In this document: one piece after another, positions 39,514 through 51,427 of the stretch
Position numbering within the stretch: the first letter of the stretch is position 1
How the letters are laid out: each line of letters begins with the position of its first letter
Position numbers and translations under genes: made by a program
The notes under the pieces: generated by a model
Seen by the model: only the letters and a program-made list of their open reading frames with translations
The model's database searches: none
What the model was told of the DNA's origin: nothing
NCBI GenBank assembly: GCA_002633025.1
Contig: NMRB01000787.1
Location: forward strand, 132,530 to 196,529
Length of the DNA stretch: 64,000 nt
Source of the DNA: Notospermus geniculatus
Lineage: Eukaryota; Nemertea; Pilidiophora; Heteronemertea; Lineidae
Reading direction: 5' to 3'

Positions 39514-40189
39514 GTCGGTATGGTACGTTGGAAATGCTTTTGCGATTACATCTGGGATGACACTTGCTCAGATGAGCATTGACAGAGCAGTTGCTGTGAC
39601 ATTTCCGATGAAGGCAGCAACGCTCTGTACCACTTCACGGGCCCTCAAGACCATAATAGCAACCTGCATTTGGGAGATGATCTTTCATACACAAATCTTC
39701 ATCACGCACAAGATGCCGGATGAAGAATCCGATGTAGTTATCGCTGATTACCCCCCAGCGAGATGGGTAGAGTCACTTTACCACATCTACCTCTTAATCA
39801 TGGGATGTATCGCACCTTTCTGTATAATTATTGTCTGTAACTCGGTCATAATATTCAGCATCAGGAAAGCTTTAAAGGAAAGAAAAAAACTGGAATCGTC
39901 GGGTACGAAACAATTAAAGGAACCGAATTTGACTACAATGCTTTTGATGACGTCATCAATGTACATCATGTGTTCGAGTCCTAAACGTATACATGACAGC
40001 GTCGTTGATTACGATTTGTCACAATCCTATTGGTCGACACGGTATTGGTTAGAATTCTTGATCTGTAATGAAATGTGGCTCTTGAATTTCGCCATCAATT
40101 TTTACATCTATTTTCTTGGGGGTGGACGGAAGTTTCGGCGTGATGTTAAGCAGGTGTTACAAGGGTGTTTTACTAGAAGTACCGAGTAA
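39514..40189 (+). CDS. GPCR copy A, exon 2 (TM3-TM7)
   Basis: Open from the ttctag acceptor to TAA at 40187, with MSIDRA and NFAINFYIYF. Only the missing half of exon 1 prevents a full receptor. Confidence 0.72.
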
Positions 40190-41579
40190 AGGTTTAAAGA
40201 CACCTTGTTTGTTGCTTGCCGGCCCGCCGTGGAATACATTTTAAAAGACAAGGAATTATTTCGAGATTTTATCAGAATAGAAAAGGCCAAGCCCAAGGGA
40301 AATGCAAGCGAAGCACATTAAGAAACATGTAGACATTCTCCATTGCCTTGAAGGGATGTCGGCTTCACACTCTAGTTGGCACTTAGTGTTACGGTAGAAA
40401 AGTTTTCACTGGGTCAGACCAGAGTGTGTGGGGAGCCAAATTATAGCATCTTGACTAGCAATGTTTGTGACATCGCTAAACTCGCTGCAGTGTCTTGCAC
40501 ATTCCGTATTTGCAAGGACAAGTCAAAAACCTAATCCAGGTGTGAAACATGAGTATCTCGTGATTTCCACGTGATAAAATCATCATCATATCATTACCGG
40601 CGTCATGACAAATTTTCGAACCGTCCAAAACTTTTCTACTACCCCGCTTTCACTAACACTACGAATGTCCCGAATCGCCCCGAATCTGAAATTGTCGAAA
40701 TTCGTGGCTAATCGGGTTGAAAATACACCGAATGTCAAGAATGGGTTAATGCCCGTCCACTGTCCCGAAATTGACACCAGATGGACACACGATAAAGGAA
40801 ATATTCAAATTTGGCTCTGATCGTAAAAACATCGGGCCATTCGTGAGGGCATCTTAAGCCATCGTATGACCTCCGGTTGAGTTCCTCAGGCTAAGGCAGC
40901 AACTTCGTGAGCGGTGGCAAAATCGTTGGCATGCCAAAAATTGCAAGAACCTTGCGAAGGTTCATTTTCGTGTTCGAACTTATCATACTCTCAGTACGAC
41001 GTCGTGGAGCCATCGTTTGACCTTCGTGTGTGTGGTTCGGATGCCATCGCGTGACCTTTCTGTAGGCACCGTCCTTGCTTCGGCTGTTGACCAATTTCGG
41101 GGCCATCTTCCTTGATCTTCACGCGAAATTCAAAATTCCATATTCGTATGGCCATACATGAAACATTTCCATTCCAGTCGGCATGTATTGGAATAAAGGA
41201 TCCTCCGCTGAAATAGTCCCCTGGGGGCAGTGTCGTAATGAAGCATTACGGCACTGTGGAGGAGTTTGCGCCCAGGTGTCTTAGTGCCGTACAAAATCGA
41301 GCATGCGATATTATTTCCGATCACCATATCAAAAAGTACATTTAAAAACAATTGTAGGAAAATAAAAGGACACCCAGGCCCATATTTTCAAAGCTGTTTT
41401 AACACCAAAATGCATTTTAGTCCAGCACTTGCATGCTTGTAGTTTACACATGCAGACATGTGACAAGGGAATCCCCAAATTATGATAATGAGTCTCAACA
41501 AAATGGCGGTCGCTACCGAAGTCACCTTTCAGCCTATAGCGGTGACTGAGGGAACCAAAATGCTCCAAAACCATTGGAG

Positions 41580-41683
41580 CTACAATCTGTAGCAACATGT
41601 TGGGCAGGAGTTAAGGTGATTTGCCCGCCGGGAAATATCTTTCGTGATCATGCAAATGAAGTACAAATTCGATTCCGCTTCAC
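41580..41683 (-). CDS. PAN gene copy B, chimeric terminal exon
   Basis: It begins with the L2 acceptor and its first 10 or so bases (aattttcag|GTGAAGCGGA), then crosses the deletion junction into sequence homologous to 21.37-21.45 kb, which is intronic in copy A. The frame set by exon B2' is open for 33 codons with four new Cys and ends at TAG (41580-41582). Confidence 0.45.
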
Positions 41684-44600
41684 CTGAAAATTATCACCGA
41701 TAACGCGTCCCGAATTTTCGCAAAACCCGACATGCAACTGCATTGTTTCTTATCGATGTACGTACTTCGCTTGGAAAACAATCCAACCCAGGGTGTTGTC
41801 ATGTGTGGTAATTTTCGGCGGTCAGTATTTCCGATTTCACGTGGCATAATAAATCATAAAATCACTGGTCGTATAACCGGCCAATTAAAACGAAAGTTTC
41901 AAATTGCCCTCCAGGCTAGTACACATATTTTCTATTCATTTTATCTTTCCTGTTGAACCCTTTGAAATATGCACGTTCAACCTGTTCGTAACGCTTCTAT
42001 TTGAAGCTGATTTTGCAAGATTATAATGACACTCGCCTTAAAATTCACAGAGTGACCAATGGGATTCTGAGACAATGGCTGATATTTATCAATGCTAGCA
42101 AATGCTTTTACTTTAAATTTTGGAGTACATGTACATTTACATTGGACACTGCTGTGCGAATCTTAAGTGAAATCATTTGCTACCTTTTATGAATACCAGC
42201 CATTGAGTTTGTAGGCTACGGACTCTATGGCCCGAACTTATAAAGGATGTCTATCTCTTAGACAAGTCTAACTCGCCAAGACAAGTCTAAATCAGTCGTC
42301 TAGCTTAAACTGCGATTACAAAAGGGTGTCCAGCTTAGACGTGTCTAAAATTGCCGTCCAAAGATAGACAACGGTGTCCAAATAACAAAGGAATCGCAAA
42401 ACATGCCAGGGGGCTTGTTTTGCAGTTGTCTAAGCTTGTGATTCATTCATAATTTCAATTTTTATGGTCTCAAAAGGTGTCCTAGTGGCCCTAGATTATC
42501 TCTATGAAAAGAAAACATGGCTATGAAAAATATTCAAGGAAATATGCAGGAAAATTAAGTGGGCATTTACTTTCGACTAAGGGTGTACTATCCATCCAGT
42601 CACAACAGCAAATAGGCCTACATGATAAAATGCCGCGCAAATGACGTCATCTAAGGTATGCCCATTTACAATTCATTATATAATCGTCTCAGTAAAGGCA
42701 GTGTGGTCAGCGACACACGTTTAATCACCTGTTGGACTTGACTAGCTAGACCGACGTCCTTGCGTTGTTCGAAATTCCGATAAACACCAGTGTTTTGGTA
42801 GACTTGTCTAACAGTTGTCTTACAAATGTTTAGGCTTAAACAAGTCCAAGTTAGACAGGCGAAAAACACCTTTTATAAGTTCGGGCCTAAATATTTCTCA
42901 ACGGACCATGGGTCATATGAATAAAGACTAGCAAATGCTTTTACTTCAATTTTGTACACCATTGCCAAGTGCTTTTGTATTGCAAAATTCAAGAAAAAGC
43001 ATTCACTAGTCTTTATTCATCATACATGTATGACCCATTGTCAGAACGGGCATGAAAATTATGATCTCCATGTATGGACCCACTGTCAGAACGGGCATGA
43101 AAATTACTACTTACTAAGCATTGGGCACTCCTTCTCGAACGCAATACAACAATCTTCCTGTAACATTTCTTCCGATTTGAACATACTCCTCGGATGTATA
43201 CTACATTCTTCTGTTCTGTTATTAAAGGTTGCACTTGCACACCACGGAGTCACCATGCACCTGTCCCTGCAGTCCTCTAGTGTGTTTATCTGAGAGGCAT
43301 CTTCAAAGATGTTGATAGCTAAAATCCTGACGTCGTCCCTCGTCTTCATCGTGCAGTTGCTAATGGCCGCTGGGAGGTCTGGGATACCACCATCTTCTGG
43401 CACGACCGGGATTTCACTTTCTCCTTCACTCTCACAAACCGGCCCTGAAGGGTTAAATATTGGATAAGCAACAAGAATTCGGGACTCTAGTCGTGCTGCA
43501 AGGGGTGACCGTTCTGTTTCAATCTTCAATGACGGAGGGAGTAGCACAGCCAAGGAAACCAATGGCTTGAGATTAAAATGATGAGTAACGTCTAATGCCC
43601 ATATAAATTCCTATTTTATGTCCATGTTAAACCAGTAATTTATTTCGACATAAATTCGACCAATCATGAATAAGGACTTTTCGACGGAAGTGAGAAGGAT
43701 TTTAGGACGGAAGTGATGGAATTGTGGACGGGAACACTCACTTCCGGCCAAAAGTCCTTATCGTGATTGGTCCATTGTGATTGGACACAAATTCCTGATT
43801 TAATATGGACATAAAATAGGAATTTATATGGACATTAATTAAGGAGGGCGATTTTATATCCACATGGAGGGCGATTTTATATCCACATTTAAAAACTTAG
43901 CTGCGATTGGTTGATTTAGTGTGGACATAAATTCGTGATTTAATATGATCATAAAATCGGAATTAATGTGGACATTAAATACGAATTCTGTCCACCCGGC
44001 CTGCGATAAACATTGTAGGCTACTGTTAGTATGAAATACACAATCTGTTGTTGATTAACCTTTAGCAACAATGGCAAGGACAATCTGGTTGCTTTACGTA
44101 TACGTAGACTAAAACAAAGTAAAAAGTGAGTCTCCGTCAGGTTGCTTTACCGCTAAGCAAGAGATTGTCATCGGCGCGGTCCTCGTCACAGAGTTCCGGG
44201 TCCCTGATCCAGGTCGTAGCTCGTCCCATTTCAGTGTTTTCTTCCCACTGGAATCCCCCGCGTGGCATACGATACATCTTGCACAAGAACGAGACGGAAT
44301 AGGTGAATGTAATGGTGAAGGATGCACCATCGCACTGTGTGTCCCTCTCGCATGCATCCAGACAGTCGTGTGATATCCGTACATCTGATGTTGATCTATA
44401 GTGTTGGACATTCTTCACTTGTTGGTTATCGAGCTGTTTCCATAGTCGGCAAGAAGATTCTGTAAACGAGCAAGAAAAATACAACGTTTCCAATTCAATG
44501 CCCAGCAGACTTATTTTCGGTTCATTGAAAACCCACTTATCTGGTATGGGGAACAAACCTTTTTTTACTTCTGTTGGACGATTTCACTTCATAGCTTGAG

Positions 44601-46870
44601 ATCAACTAACAGTTCACTGAAAGCCTTCGCAGAGGCAAGCTGCCTAATATATACGTACAAGTAGATTTAGCAATATAGAGTTTCCGCAAAGCTCCCGAAA
44701 CGCCAACGCGAACTGCAAACCCATTGTTCGATGCCACGAAGAGAGCATCGACCAAAAGGATAGACGTTCGCGTCGGCGTTTCGGGGCTTTGCGAAAACTA
44801 TATTTAATCTCATCCTCAGAAATGTCTATCGTGCTAGGCATTATGCCTAAGGATGCAATTACATGGAGCTTACACCACGTACACGCTACACGGGCACGCC
44901 GAACAATGGCTTCACAAAGGGTTCGCGACCGTGAAGCCGTTGTTAACCGGCGTGTCCGTTTGATTCCGCTTAATAGGCTGCAATCACATAGAACTAAACG
45001 ATACACGTACACGCCTGTTAACAAAGCCTTCAAAAAGGGTTCGCAACCGTGAAGCCGTTAGGGAGTTTTCGCAAAGCCCCCAAATAAAAGGCCAACGCGA
45101 ACGCAAAACGCATTGTTCGATGTCACGAAGAGAGCACGGAACAAAAAGGAATAACGCTGGCGTTGGCGTTCCGGGGGCTTTGCAAAAGTTCTGTTTGGAT
45201 AACAGGGCGTGTACGTGTAGCGTGTATTTCTATGCGGTTGCAGCCTTATGATTGATTGGATTGACACATACCGGTTCCTGTACAATTTTTGACAAAGGCA
45301 TGAAAGCTTGTGTCTGAAGGCGGGGTTCCTTCCTCCGCGTCGGTGTTGAAATAAAAATAGATGTAAAACCATCCGTATTTGCTGACATAATAAGAGAGTC
45401 CAGCACAAAGTGGGTCTGTGCGGCAGGAGTACATGGCTTCGTGCGTGTTCAGTTGATAACTGGAAGTGGAAATAAACCGCAAACACGGCGTAACTTGTTG
45501 AAATTGTCATTTAAATTGTTGAAATTTGTTGAAACTTGTTGAAATTGTTATTTAATACCTGTGCGGTTATGTAATACCTGTGCGTACTAAATCATGGTGT
45601 TCGTTGTAATTGCCAAATTCTTTTTGCCGAAAAATTTCTTATTTATAGCAGAAAAACCTGTAGGCCTAAAATGTATACTGTATCACGGCAAATATACTCT
45701 AGATTCGTTCTTCTAAGGTTACGTCAGATATTCATGCTGTATTTAGGCCTAGCCCTAAATATAGACCATACAATGAATTTATTGATTCTATTCAACATAT
45801 CTGACCAATGAGTGAGTCTTGCGTTACAGGTCTTTATTTTGCCATGCATATTCAATAGGGTATGCGGTCATATGGGTGTTCAGTAAAGTAACCTAGAAGA
45901 CCGAGTCTAGAGTATATATCTTTGTTTTTTTTCAAGTCTTTGACTGGTTATACTGTAGTTAAGGCATTTTCTTTAGACCTACATGTAAGCCCGCAACAAA
46001 TCACGCGGTTCTCATTGCCAACAACGGCATATTGCAAGCAACGCGCTTTCTTGCAAAATGCAATAATGAGCCATTGAGAACCAAACAAGTTTTAGTGAAA
46101 GCCGTAGGTACATGTACGTACTTCATTTTTCTATAGATGTACTTCCTGGATGGTTCGACGCTCGCGCGATCCAAGGGGCATATAATCTGTTCCTCTGGTT
46201 CCTCATCGCGACCTGTGAACAATCATAAGATAATGTCAGTTTGTCATGGTTTTCAAACAACCGGTCCTACACGTATAGTGGCCATAAAACCCCATCCCCC
46301 CGATATTTGAAACACGACAGTTAATTCGTAATATTCCACTGATTAATCCATGCATCAAACCGTGACAATGATGCCCCGATGAGAACACTTTTCATGTGGT
46401 GCGGTTAGACTTTACGCCCTTCGCCGTCAGTTCCATCGCAATATCAGCTGTCATTATGCCGTCACCTTGCCGTCTTCGGCGAGACAGCGTGATACTGGTG
46501 ATACATCACTACTTGCCACGAACACTGCTTTATCTCCGACGACCTAAAGGCCATTGGAATGACTATCCTTCCCATTATTTTCAGTACTTACTCATCATTG
46601 GACACTCCTTCTCGAAAGCAATACAGCAGTTTTCTTCCGACGTTCCCGCTTTTAACGCCTCCCGGGGATGTATACTGCATACTCCTGTTCTCTTATTAAA
46701 GGTTGCACTTGCACACCACGGAGTTTCCAGGCACGTGTCTCTGCACTCCTCTGGTGTGTTTATCTGAGAAGCGTTTTCGTAGATGTTGCCAGCTAAAATC
46801 CTAGTATCAGCCATTGTCTTCATCGTGCAGTTACGAAGGGGCAACGGGACGCCATTTTCACAAAGTGACC
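41580..46870 (-). CDS. Secreted multi-PAN/Apple-domain protein, copy B, 3'-truncated with chimeric terminal exon
   Basis: Near-identical copy of the first cassette of copy A: B1' (46592-46870), L1' (46122-46212), C1' (45272-45459), A1' (44151-44459) and B2' (43115-43444). The block deletion then joins the start of exon L2 to unrelated DNA, giving a 104-nt terminal exon at 41580-41683 that ends in TAG. With a signal exon like that of copy A (55 nt) the total is 1356 nt, divisible by three, or 451 residues. The signal exon itself was not seen: its expected place is in the 170-N gap at 49110-49279. So the protein would keep one B-L-C-A-B set where copy A has three. Expression is not known. Confidence 0.62.
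42074..42205. mobile_element. MITE family M1 (copy B)
   Basis: Orthologous to 24884-25015. Confidence 0.68.
42228..42887. mobile_element. 660-bp TA-flanked element, copy B only
   Basis: Ends GGCCCGAACTTATAAA and TTTATAAGTTCGGGCC. TA is at 42226-42227 and 42888-42889. Copy A has the empty site GGACTCTAAATG (25,031). No ORF; a short-ended non-autonomous element of TA-target type. Confidence 0.75.
42907..43040. mobile_element. M1-related MITE (copy B)
   Basis: Orthologous to 25054-25188. Confidence 0.65.
43115..43444 (-). CDS. PAN gene copy B, exon B2'
   Basis: 330 nt, phase 1-1, with the Glu/Pro lead and SNCTMKT, CRDRCMVTPWCAS and EDCCIAFEKECP. Confidence 0.74.
44151..44459 (-). CDS. PAN gene copy B, exon A1'
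   Basis: 309 nt, phase 1-1, equal to A1 (DCLDACERDTQCDGASF, CKMYRMPRGGFQW). Confidence 0.74.
44676..44800. mobile_element. MITE family M3 (copy B)
   Basis: Orthologue of 26991-27104. Confidence 0.6.
45060..45190. mobile_element. MITE family M3 (copy B)
   Basis: Orthologue of 27546-27676. Confidence 0.6.
45272..45459 (-). CDS. PAN gene copy B, exon C1'
   Basis: 188 nt with intact YSCRTDPLCAGLSYYV and VKNCTGTG. A TTGTTGAAA-type short repeat lies just upstream of the acceptor. Confidence 0.67.
45490..45585. repeat. TTGTTGAAA / ATACCTGTGCG short repeats
   Basis: Several TTGTTGAAA units, then two AATACCTGTGCG units. The same is found in copy A at 27,980-28,070. Confidence 0.55.
46122..46212 (-). 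CDS. PAN gene copy B, linker exon L1'
   Basis: 91 nt, identical in reading to L1 (EEPEEQIICPLD, PSRKYIYRKM). Confidence 0.63.
46592..46870 (-). CDS. PAN gene copy B, exon B1'
   Basis: 279 nt, phase 1-1, same splice sites as B1: RNCTMKT, EECRDTCLETPWCAS and ENCCIAFEKECP. Confidence 0.73.
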
Positions 46871-46940
46871 CTGAAGGGTTAATATTGAATTAGGGCCAAA
46901 TATGAACTTGGACCCCCGCTCATGTTAGCTACATGTATAC

Positions 46941-48499
46941 CCTTTCACACCGAACCTGCGTAGAGTTGCGTTGTGCGGCATACCGAGTACGCTCGAGCTG
47001 CGTAGGCCACTCGTGAAATACATGTAATATTGCCTTTCACACCGGGCCTACGTAGCGTTGCGATGCGGCGTACCGAATGCGCCGAGCTTACGCTGACCCT
47101 ACACCATCTCGCCTACCCCTTTTGCGTCCCTCAGCGTATTACCACGTAGGCCAGCGTAGAGCAGCGAAAGCTCGACGTAGTCGGTACGCCGTGTTACAAC
47201 TAATAATGTCACAATCGACCAGTAATGTCACAACCGATGATAACGTCAAAATTGCGACACTATGAACACCTCATCCAACCAATAACTTGCTAATAATGTC
47301 ACAATTTTTCTTACCGATAATGTCACAACATTTTAACCAATAATGTCACAACCCGAGTAACTAGCGCAGGGGATAATGTGATGGTGATTTTTTTTGCCCC
47401 TCCCTCATGGAAGACAAAGAAGTCTGAGCAAAAAAATCCTGCTTTGACCATGAAAGACACCTTAATAATATCTTCACCCCGTAGGAGTTCCCGTGTCATC
47501 AGCCCCTATATCCTAAGCTGGAGGAAACAGTGTCCGAGGGGTGCCAAATGAACATGAGGGTTCATGCAGCCGCCCCTATGCGTAAACAGTAGTGCTGGCT
47601 GATGTCTCTGTAGATTTTTTTCACGTACATGTAATTCATTAAAGAATCAAAATATGAATACATGTACATAAACATGATAAAAATACTTTCTCAAGCAATA
47701 AAGTATAAAAAGGGGAAAAAAGTTCCAGTTACTGGTTGGAATTCGGAGAAAGATAAATTACGATACATGTATATACTCTGTAGTGTCATATCAAGGAAAT
47801 GAAATGTAATTATTCCCGTCGTATAAAGAGTAAAATGGGGAAATACACTGTAAATTACGACACTTTACTACTGTAAATTACGGCAAATTACTACTACTTC
47901 AACTTGTTTTACACTTCAACTTCTTCTGCCAAGTAATATGCACGGCGTTCGATTTGCATATTGTACAGCAATAAAAAATCTGACATGTTGCAGATATCAA
48001 TGAATTTGAATGTATTAATGATATTTCAAAAATTCAAAATTTTACACAATGAGTGGAGTATCCCTTTAATCAATACAACACGACATCATATATACAAGCC
48101 GTATCAAGAAACTAGGGGGTGATGACACGGGAACTCCTACGGGCTGACGATATGATTAAGGTGTCTTTCATGGTCAAAGCAGGATTCTTTTGCTCAGACT
48201 TCTTTGTCTTCCATGAGGGAGGGGCGAAAAAAATCACCATCACATTATCACGATATGATCTGCGTTAGTTACTGGGGTTGTGACATTATTGGTCAAAATG
48301 TTGCGACATTATACCGGTAAGGAAAAGTTGTGACATTACATTTGTATTAGCAAGTTGTGACATTATTGGTGGATGAGGTGTTCATAATGTCACATATTGT
48401 GGCATTATCATCGGTTGTGACATTTTTGGTCGATTGTGACATTATTGGTTGTAATACGCTGCACGCACTACGCAACTCCACGTAGGCCCGGTGTGAAAG
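46941..48499. mobile_element. Long-inverted-repeat (foldback) element, copy B
   Basis: Same ends and TAATGTCACAAC clusters, without the SINE, and with a small extra insertion near 47,970-48,070. Confidence 0.72.
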
Positions 48500-49109
48500 G
48501 GGCTTTCAGTCAGTGTTCTAAATTGGAGTCATGTGAATGCTGCTGGTTCATCCTGAGACTCAGGTCATTTCAGTCGGCCATCGCCTCCCTTATGCCCTGA
48601 GCTAATCGGTCGCTTTTGAGTGGGGAGGCCGGCTGTTCCAGTTACCTCCCACCTCCTGCTGTTGTATTGTATCAAAGGCGAATACCTTGTTATACTGCGT
48701 CGAAATGCATAAAAACACATCACTAACCATATGTCTTGTTCGATATTATTCATTTCGTGCATTTTTATGATCATTATGCGACATTAATATGTTTTCATTC
48801 GGCAATTCGATCCCATTGCCGGGAGGTTCCGATTTAAAGTAAGATCCATTTATTCCGCGAATTCTCCCAGTCTCTCGAAATAGCAGCCAATGGGAAAGAG
48901 CGTTACATCGGCCCGTTAAAAATCATAGGTCAGTTGTATTCGGGGTTGGTTTTATGCCAGGACTTCGCTATAAGCTAGCTTCTGATTGGCCGATTTGACG
49001 ACAGAAAATCTGTCGGTGGTTCCCCGCCGAAAAGGCACGGAATGTGACAGGGTCAGAAGAGGTGCGACGTAGGAGATGCGTCTGAATGAGCCTGTTTCGA
49101 GAGGATGCT

Positions 49110-49279
49110 NNNNNNNNNNNNNNNNNNNNNNNNNNNNNNNNNNNNNNNNNNNNNNNNNNNNNNNNNNNNNNNNNNNNNNNNNNNNNNNNNNNNNNNNNNN
49201 NNNNNNNNNNNNNNNNNNNNNNNNNNNNNNNNNNNNNNNNNNNNNNNNNNNNNNNNNNNNNNNNNNNNNNNNNNNNNNN
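49110..49279. other. Assembly gap, 170 N
   Basis: The left flank equals 32,535-32,626 and the right flank equals 35,112 onward, so about 2.5 kb present in copy A, including the PAN signal-peptide exon, is missing or lies in the gap. Confidence 0.95.
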
Positions 49280-49479
49280 TTTCTTATCCTTCCTCACCAA
49301 GGTCCTGGTCAATGTTGATCAATTCTATACAAGTTATGTCAAAAATAGATAAACAATAAGCTTATCGATTTGGTTACATCAAAAATAGATACTTGCAACA
49401 GAGGATCTCTCTTATCTATTTTTGGCGACATGTATGACAACAGCTTTGCTTGTCGTGAAAGGAATCCGCAGGCACCTTA

Positions 49480-49611
49480 TTAGGGAGTTTTCGCAAAGCC
49501 TCCGAAACGCCAACGCGAACGTCTATCCTTTTGTTCGGTGCTCTCTTCATGGCACCGAACAATGGGTTTGGCGTTCGCGTTGGCGTTTCGGGGCTTTGCG
49601 AAAACTCCCTA
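49480..49611. mobile_element. MITE family M3 (copy B)
   Basis: Orthologue of 35312-35443. Confidence 0.65.
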
Positions 49612-49742
49612 TTCACAAAGCCCCCGTAACTTTAAGGGTACGCGGTAAATCCTTCGTCAGGCTGATAGTGAACAACAGGTGTGCGCAAAAGGAGAATAGT
49701 TTGCGCACTTCCGTAAGTTACGGGAGCTTCGTGAATAAGGTA

Positions 49743-50540
49743 TCAGGTAAAAAAAGGCACCGGTAAAAACGGCACATGAAACTCACGGGTCGTAGGTAAA
49801 AAAGGCATAGTTGTCAGAAAACTCCATGCTGGAATATGGCATGTTTCATTAATGGCAGATTTCTGTCCATTTCCCATTGATAATCCCAATTGGTCCGACA
49901 TTGAAGGGATTTGTAATGTTGCACTTTTTTCCGCACTTTTTGTACCGGTAGGCCTTTAATTCACTCAGTTTTATTGTGGTTGCTTTAATTTTTCACAGCC
50001 TTTGCCTTCTGTACACGTACTGTACATTATACCGGGTGAATGAAAGAAACCGCATCTACATGTAACATTTAGCGTTATCAATGTTCATTGTTTGGCGCAG
50101 TTTTTTATCTACCCAAAACGTGAAATATTCATGGTCAGCGGTCTGAAATTTAAAAACGACACCTACATGTACATGTAGTAGTGTAAGTTTGACGATTGGG
50201 CCTTAGTCCATTTTTGTCGCAAAATCAGCTGGCATCAGTACCTTTTAAGGTTCTACCTCCAACTTTCAAGCAAGGACCCCCATCCAAGAATTAAATCTAT
50301 CTCCCGCTTTAATTGGGTGCGGTTATTCATGGCTGCCAGTGGGTAAAAAAATTGTGCAATGGATTAGTTGGCTTTAAAGAGCAAAAGGAGTCCAAAGAGC
50401 CAGTAGTGCCTTTTTTTACTTACCCTGTGATTTTTATGTGCCTTTTTTGCCGGTGTCTTTTTTACCACTGCCTATTTTACCATTGCCTTTTTTTACCAGT
50501 GCCTTTTTTTACCGTGACATTTTTACCGGTGCCTTTTTAC
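49743..50540. mobile_element. Foldback-like element with iterated GGTAAAAAAGGCAC ends, copy B
   Basis: Orthologue of 35574-36358, with different numbers of end units. Confidence 0.6.
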
Positions 50541-51011
50541 CGTACACAGCTTGAAGGGGCCGTAAGCGTGTGCAGTCGAGAATTCCCTGGGGATGACCTA
50601 ATTTTGGCAAGATGGCTGCTTGCGAAACTCATCTATGATAAAAAAGTCGAAGGTAATATACAGCTCTGGAAAAATTATTAGACCACCTCGGTTATTTCCT
50701 CTCATTTCCCACTAAATAAGTCCCACAAGAAGTTTATTCGCCCTTTTGTGCCACACTGTATTCAAGTATACTTACTATACCTTGTAAAAACAAGATTTCA
50801 GTCGTAATTACAAGTATAAAGTCCGTATGATGTTATAAATGGTGTTCGAAGAATTTAGGTTCGATTAGAAGCGATGTAAAGTGGACACCTGTCTACACAG
50901 TAAATGTATGCACTTCAGGTCCTTCATCCGTTTAGTCAGAAGTTTCGACGAGGTCCTTCTAACAGCGCCATTGTTTCTTCATTATGGGAAGTCAATTTCT
51001 ATGTTTGATAG

Positions 51012-51427
51012 CCCTTTTTACACGGTGCTGGTTCGAGGAAACCTACCTCCACCCTCCTCGGGCGGGTTCGGTTCAGGATGGATTGATCGCTTATTTACAC
51101 GGTGCGGGTTACCGAACCCGCCTCGATCTAGTTCGAGGTCGGTTCGTTCAAATGCGTGCCACCAGATGGCGTGTATCAACATTTACAGTTATCGCAAGTA
51201 AGAAATATCGCAAAAATAATCACTTAAAATTGATAAACTATGCTTCTAACAACATGAGCAGTGCTTGAGAAATCTTGTGCGTGATTTCTTCACAGGTAAG
51301 TTACAGCAATGCGCCAGTGATGATGCCATTCATATGTAGCGTGCTCAATCCCGCACGAGGCCGGTGGAGGTCGGTTCGCTTTTACACGAGAGAATAACCA
51401 GCCCGAACCTACCTCCACCTACCTACT
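51012..51427. mobile_element. Copy B-only insertion of about 0.4 kb
   Basis: Contains two TTTACACGGTGC-type units and several ACCTACCTCCACC / GGTGGAGGTCGG inverse pairs. Copy A runs straight from ATGTTTGATA to ACCAACACA. Family unknown. Confidence 0.5.

Larger units (their letters stand above)
37898..40189 (+). pseudogene. GPCR copy A, exon 1 interrupted (pseudogene or assembly break)
   Basis: Exon 2 (39514-40189) is intact and differs from copy B at about five bases (two residues). Exon 1 starts identically at 37898 (MAAPRPTNIS, TM1), but at 38066 the sequence switches to a Polinton-like terminus that runs to an N at 38414. After it the sequence resumes in the intron. TM2, the first loop and the exon 1 donor are therefore missing. 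Read as it stands, the frame stops 6-7 codons into the insert. Either the gene was killed by a large insertion that the assembly collapsed at the N, or the join is an assembly error and a normal exon exists. Confidence 0.7.
21054..41155. repeat. Segmental duplication, copy A (about 20.1 kb)
   Basis: Homologous in the same orientation to 41,267-56,101. It begins at TGCGCCCAGGTGTCTTAG and ends at TTCGTATGGCCAT. It contains the 5' two-thirds of PAN gene A and the interrupted GPCR. Copy-specific insertions: a MITE at 24767-24883, a SINE at 30106-30390, a MITE at 37520-37673 and the Polinton fragment. Confidence 0.88.

Noticed and set aside
40891-41106. Basic 71-codon minus-strand ORF present in both duplicated copies (also 55,837-56,052)
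   Set aside because: Conserved only because the whole block is recently duplicated; no domain, no clear splice context. Possible but unsupported.
48968-49359. ORFs of 80-114 codons across the N run
   Set aside because: They consist largely of unknown bases.
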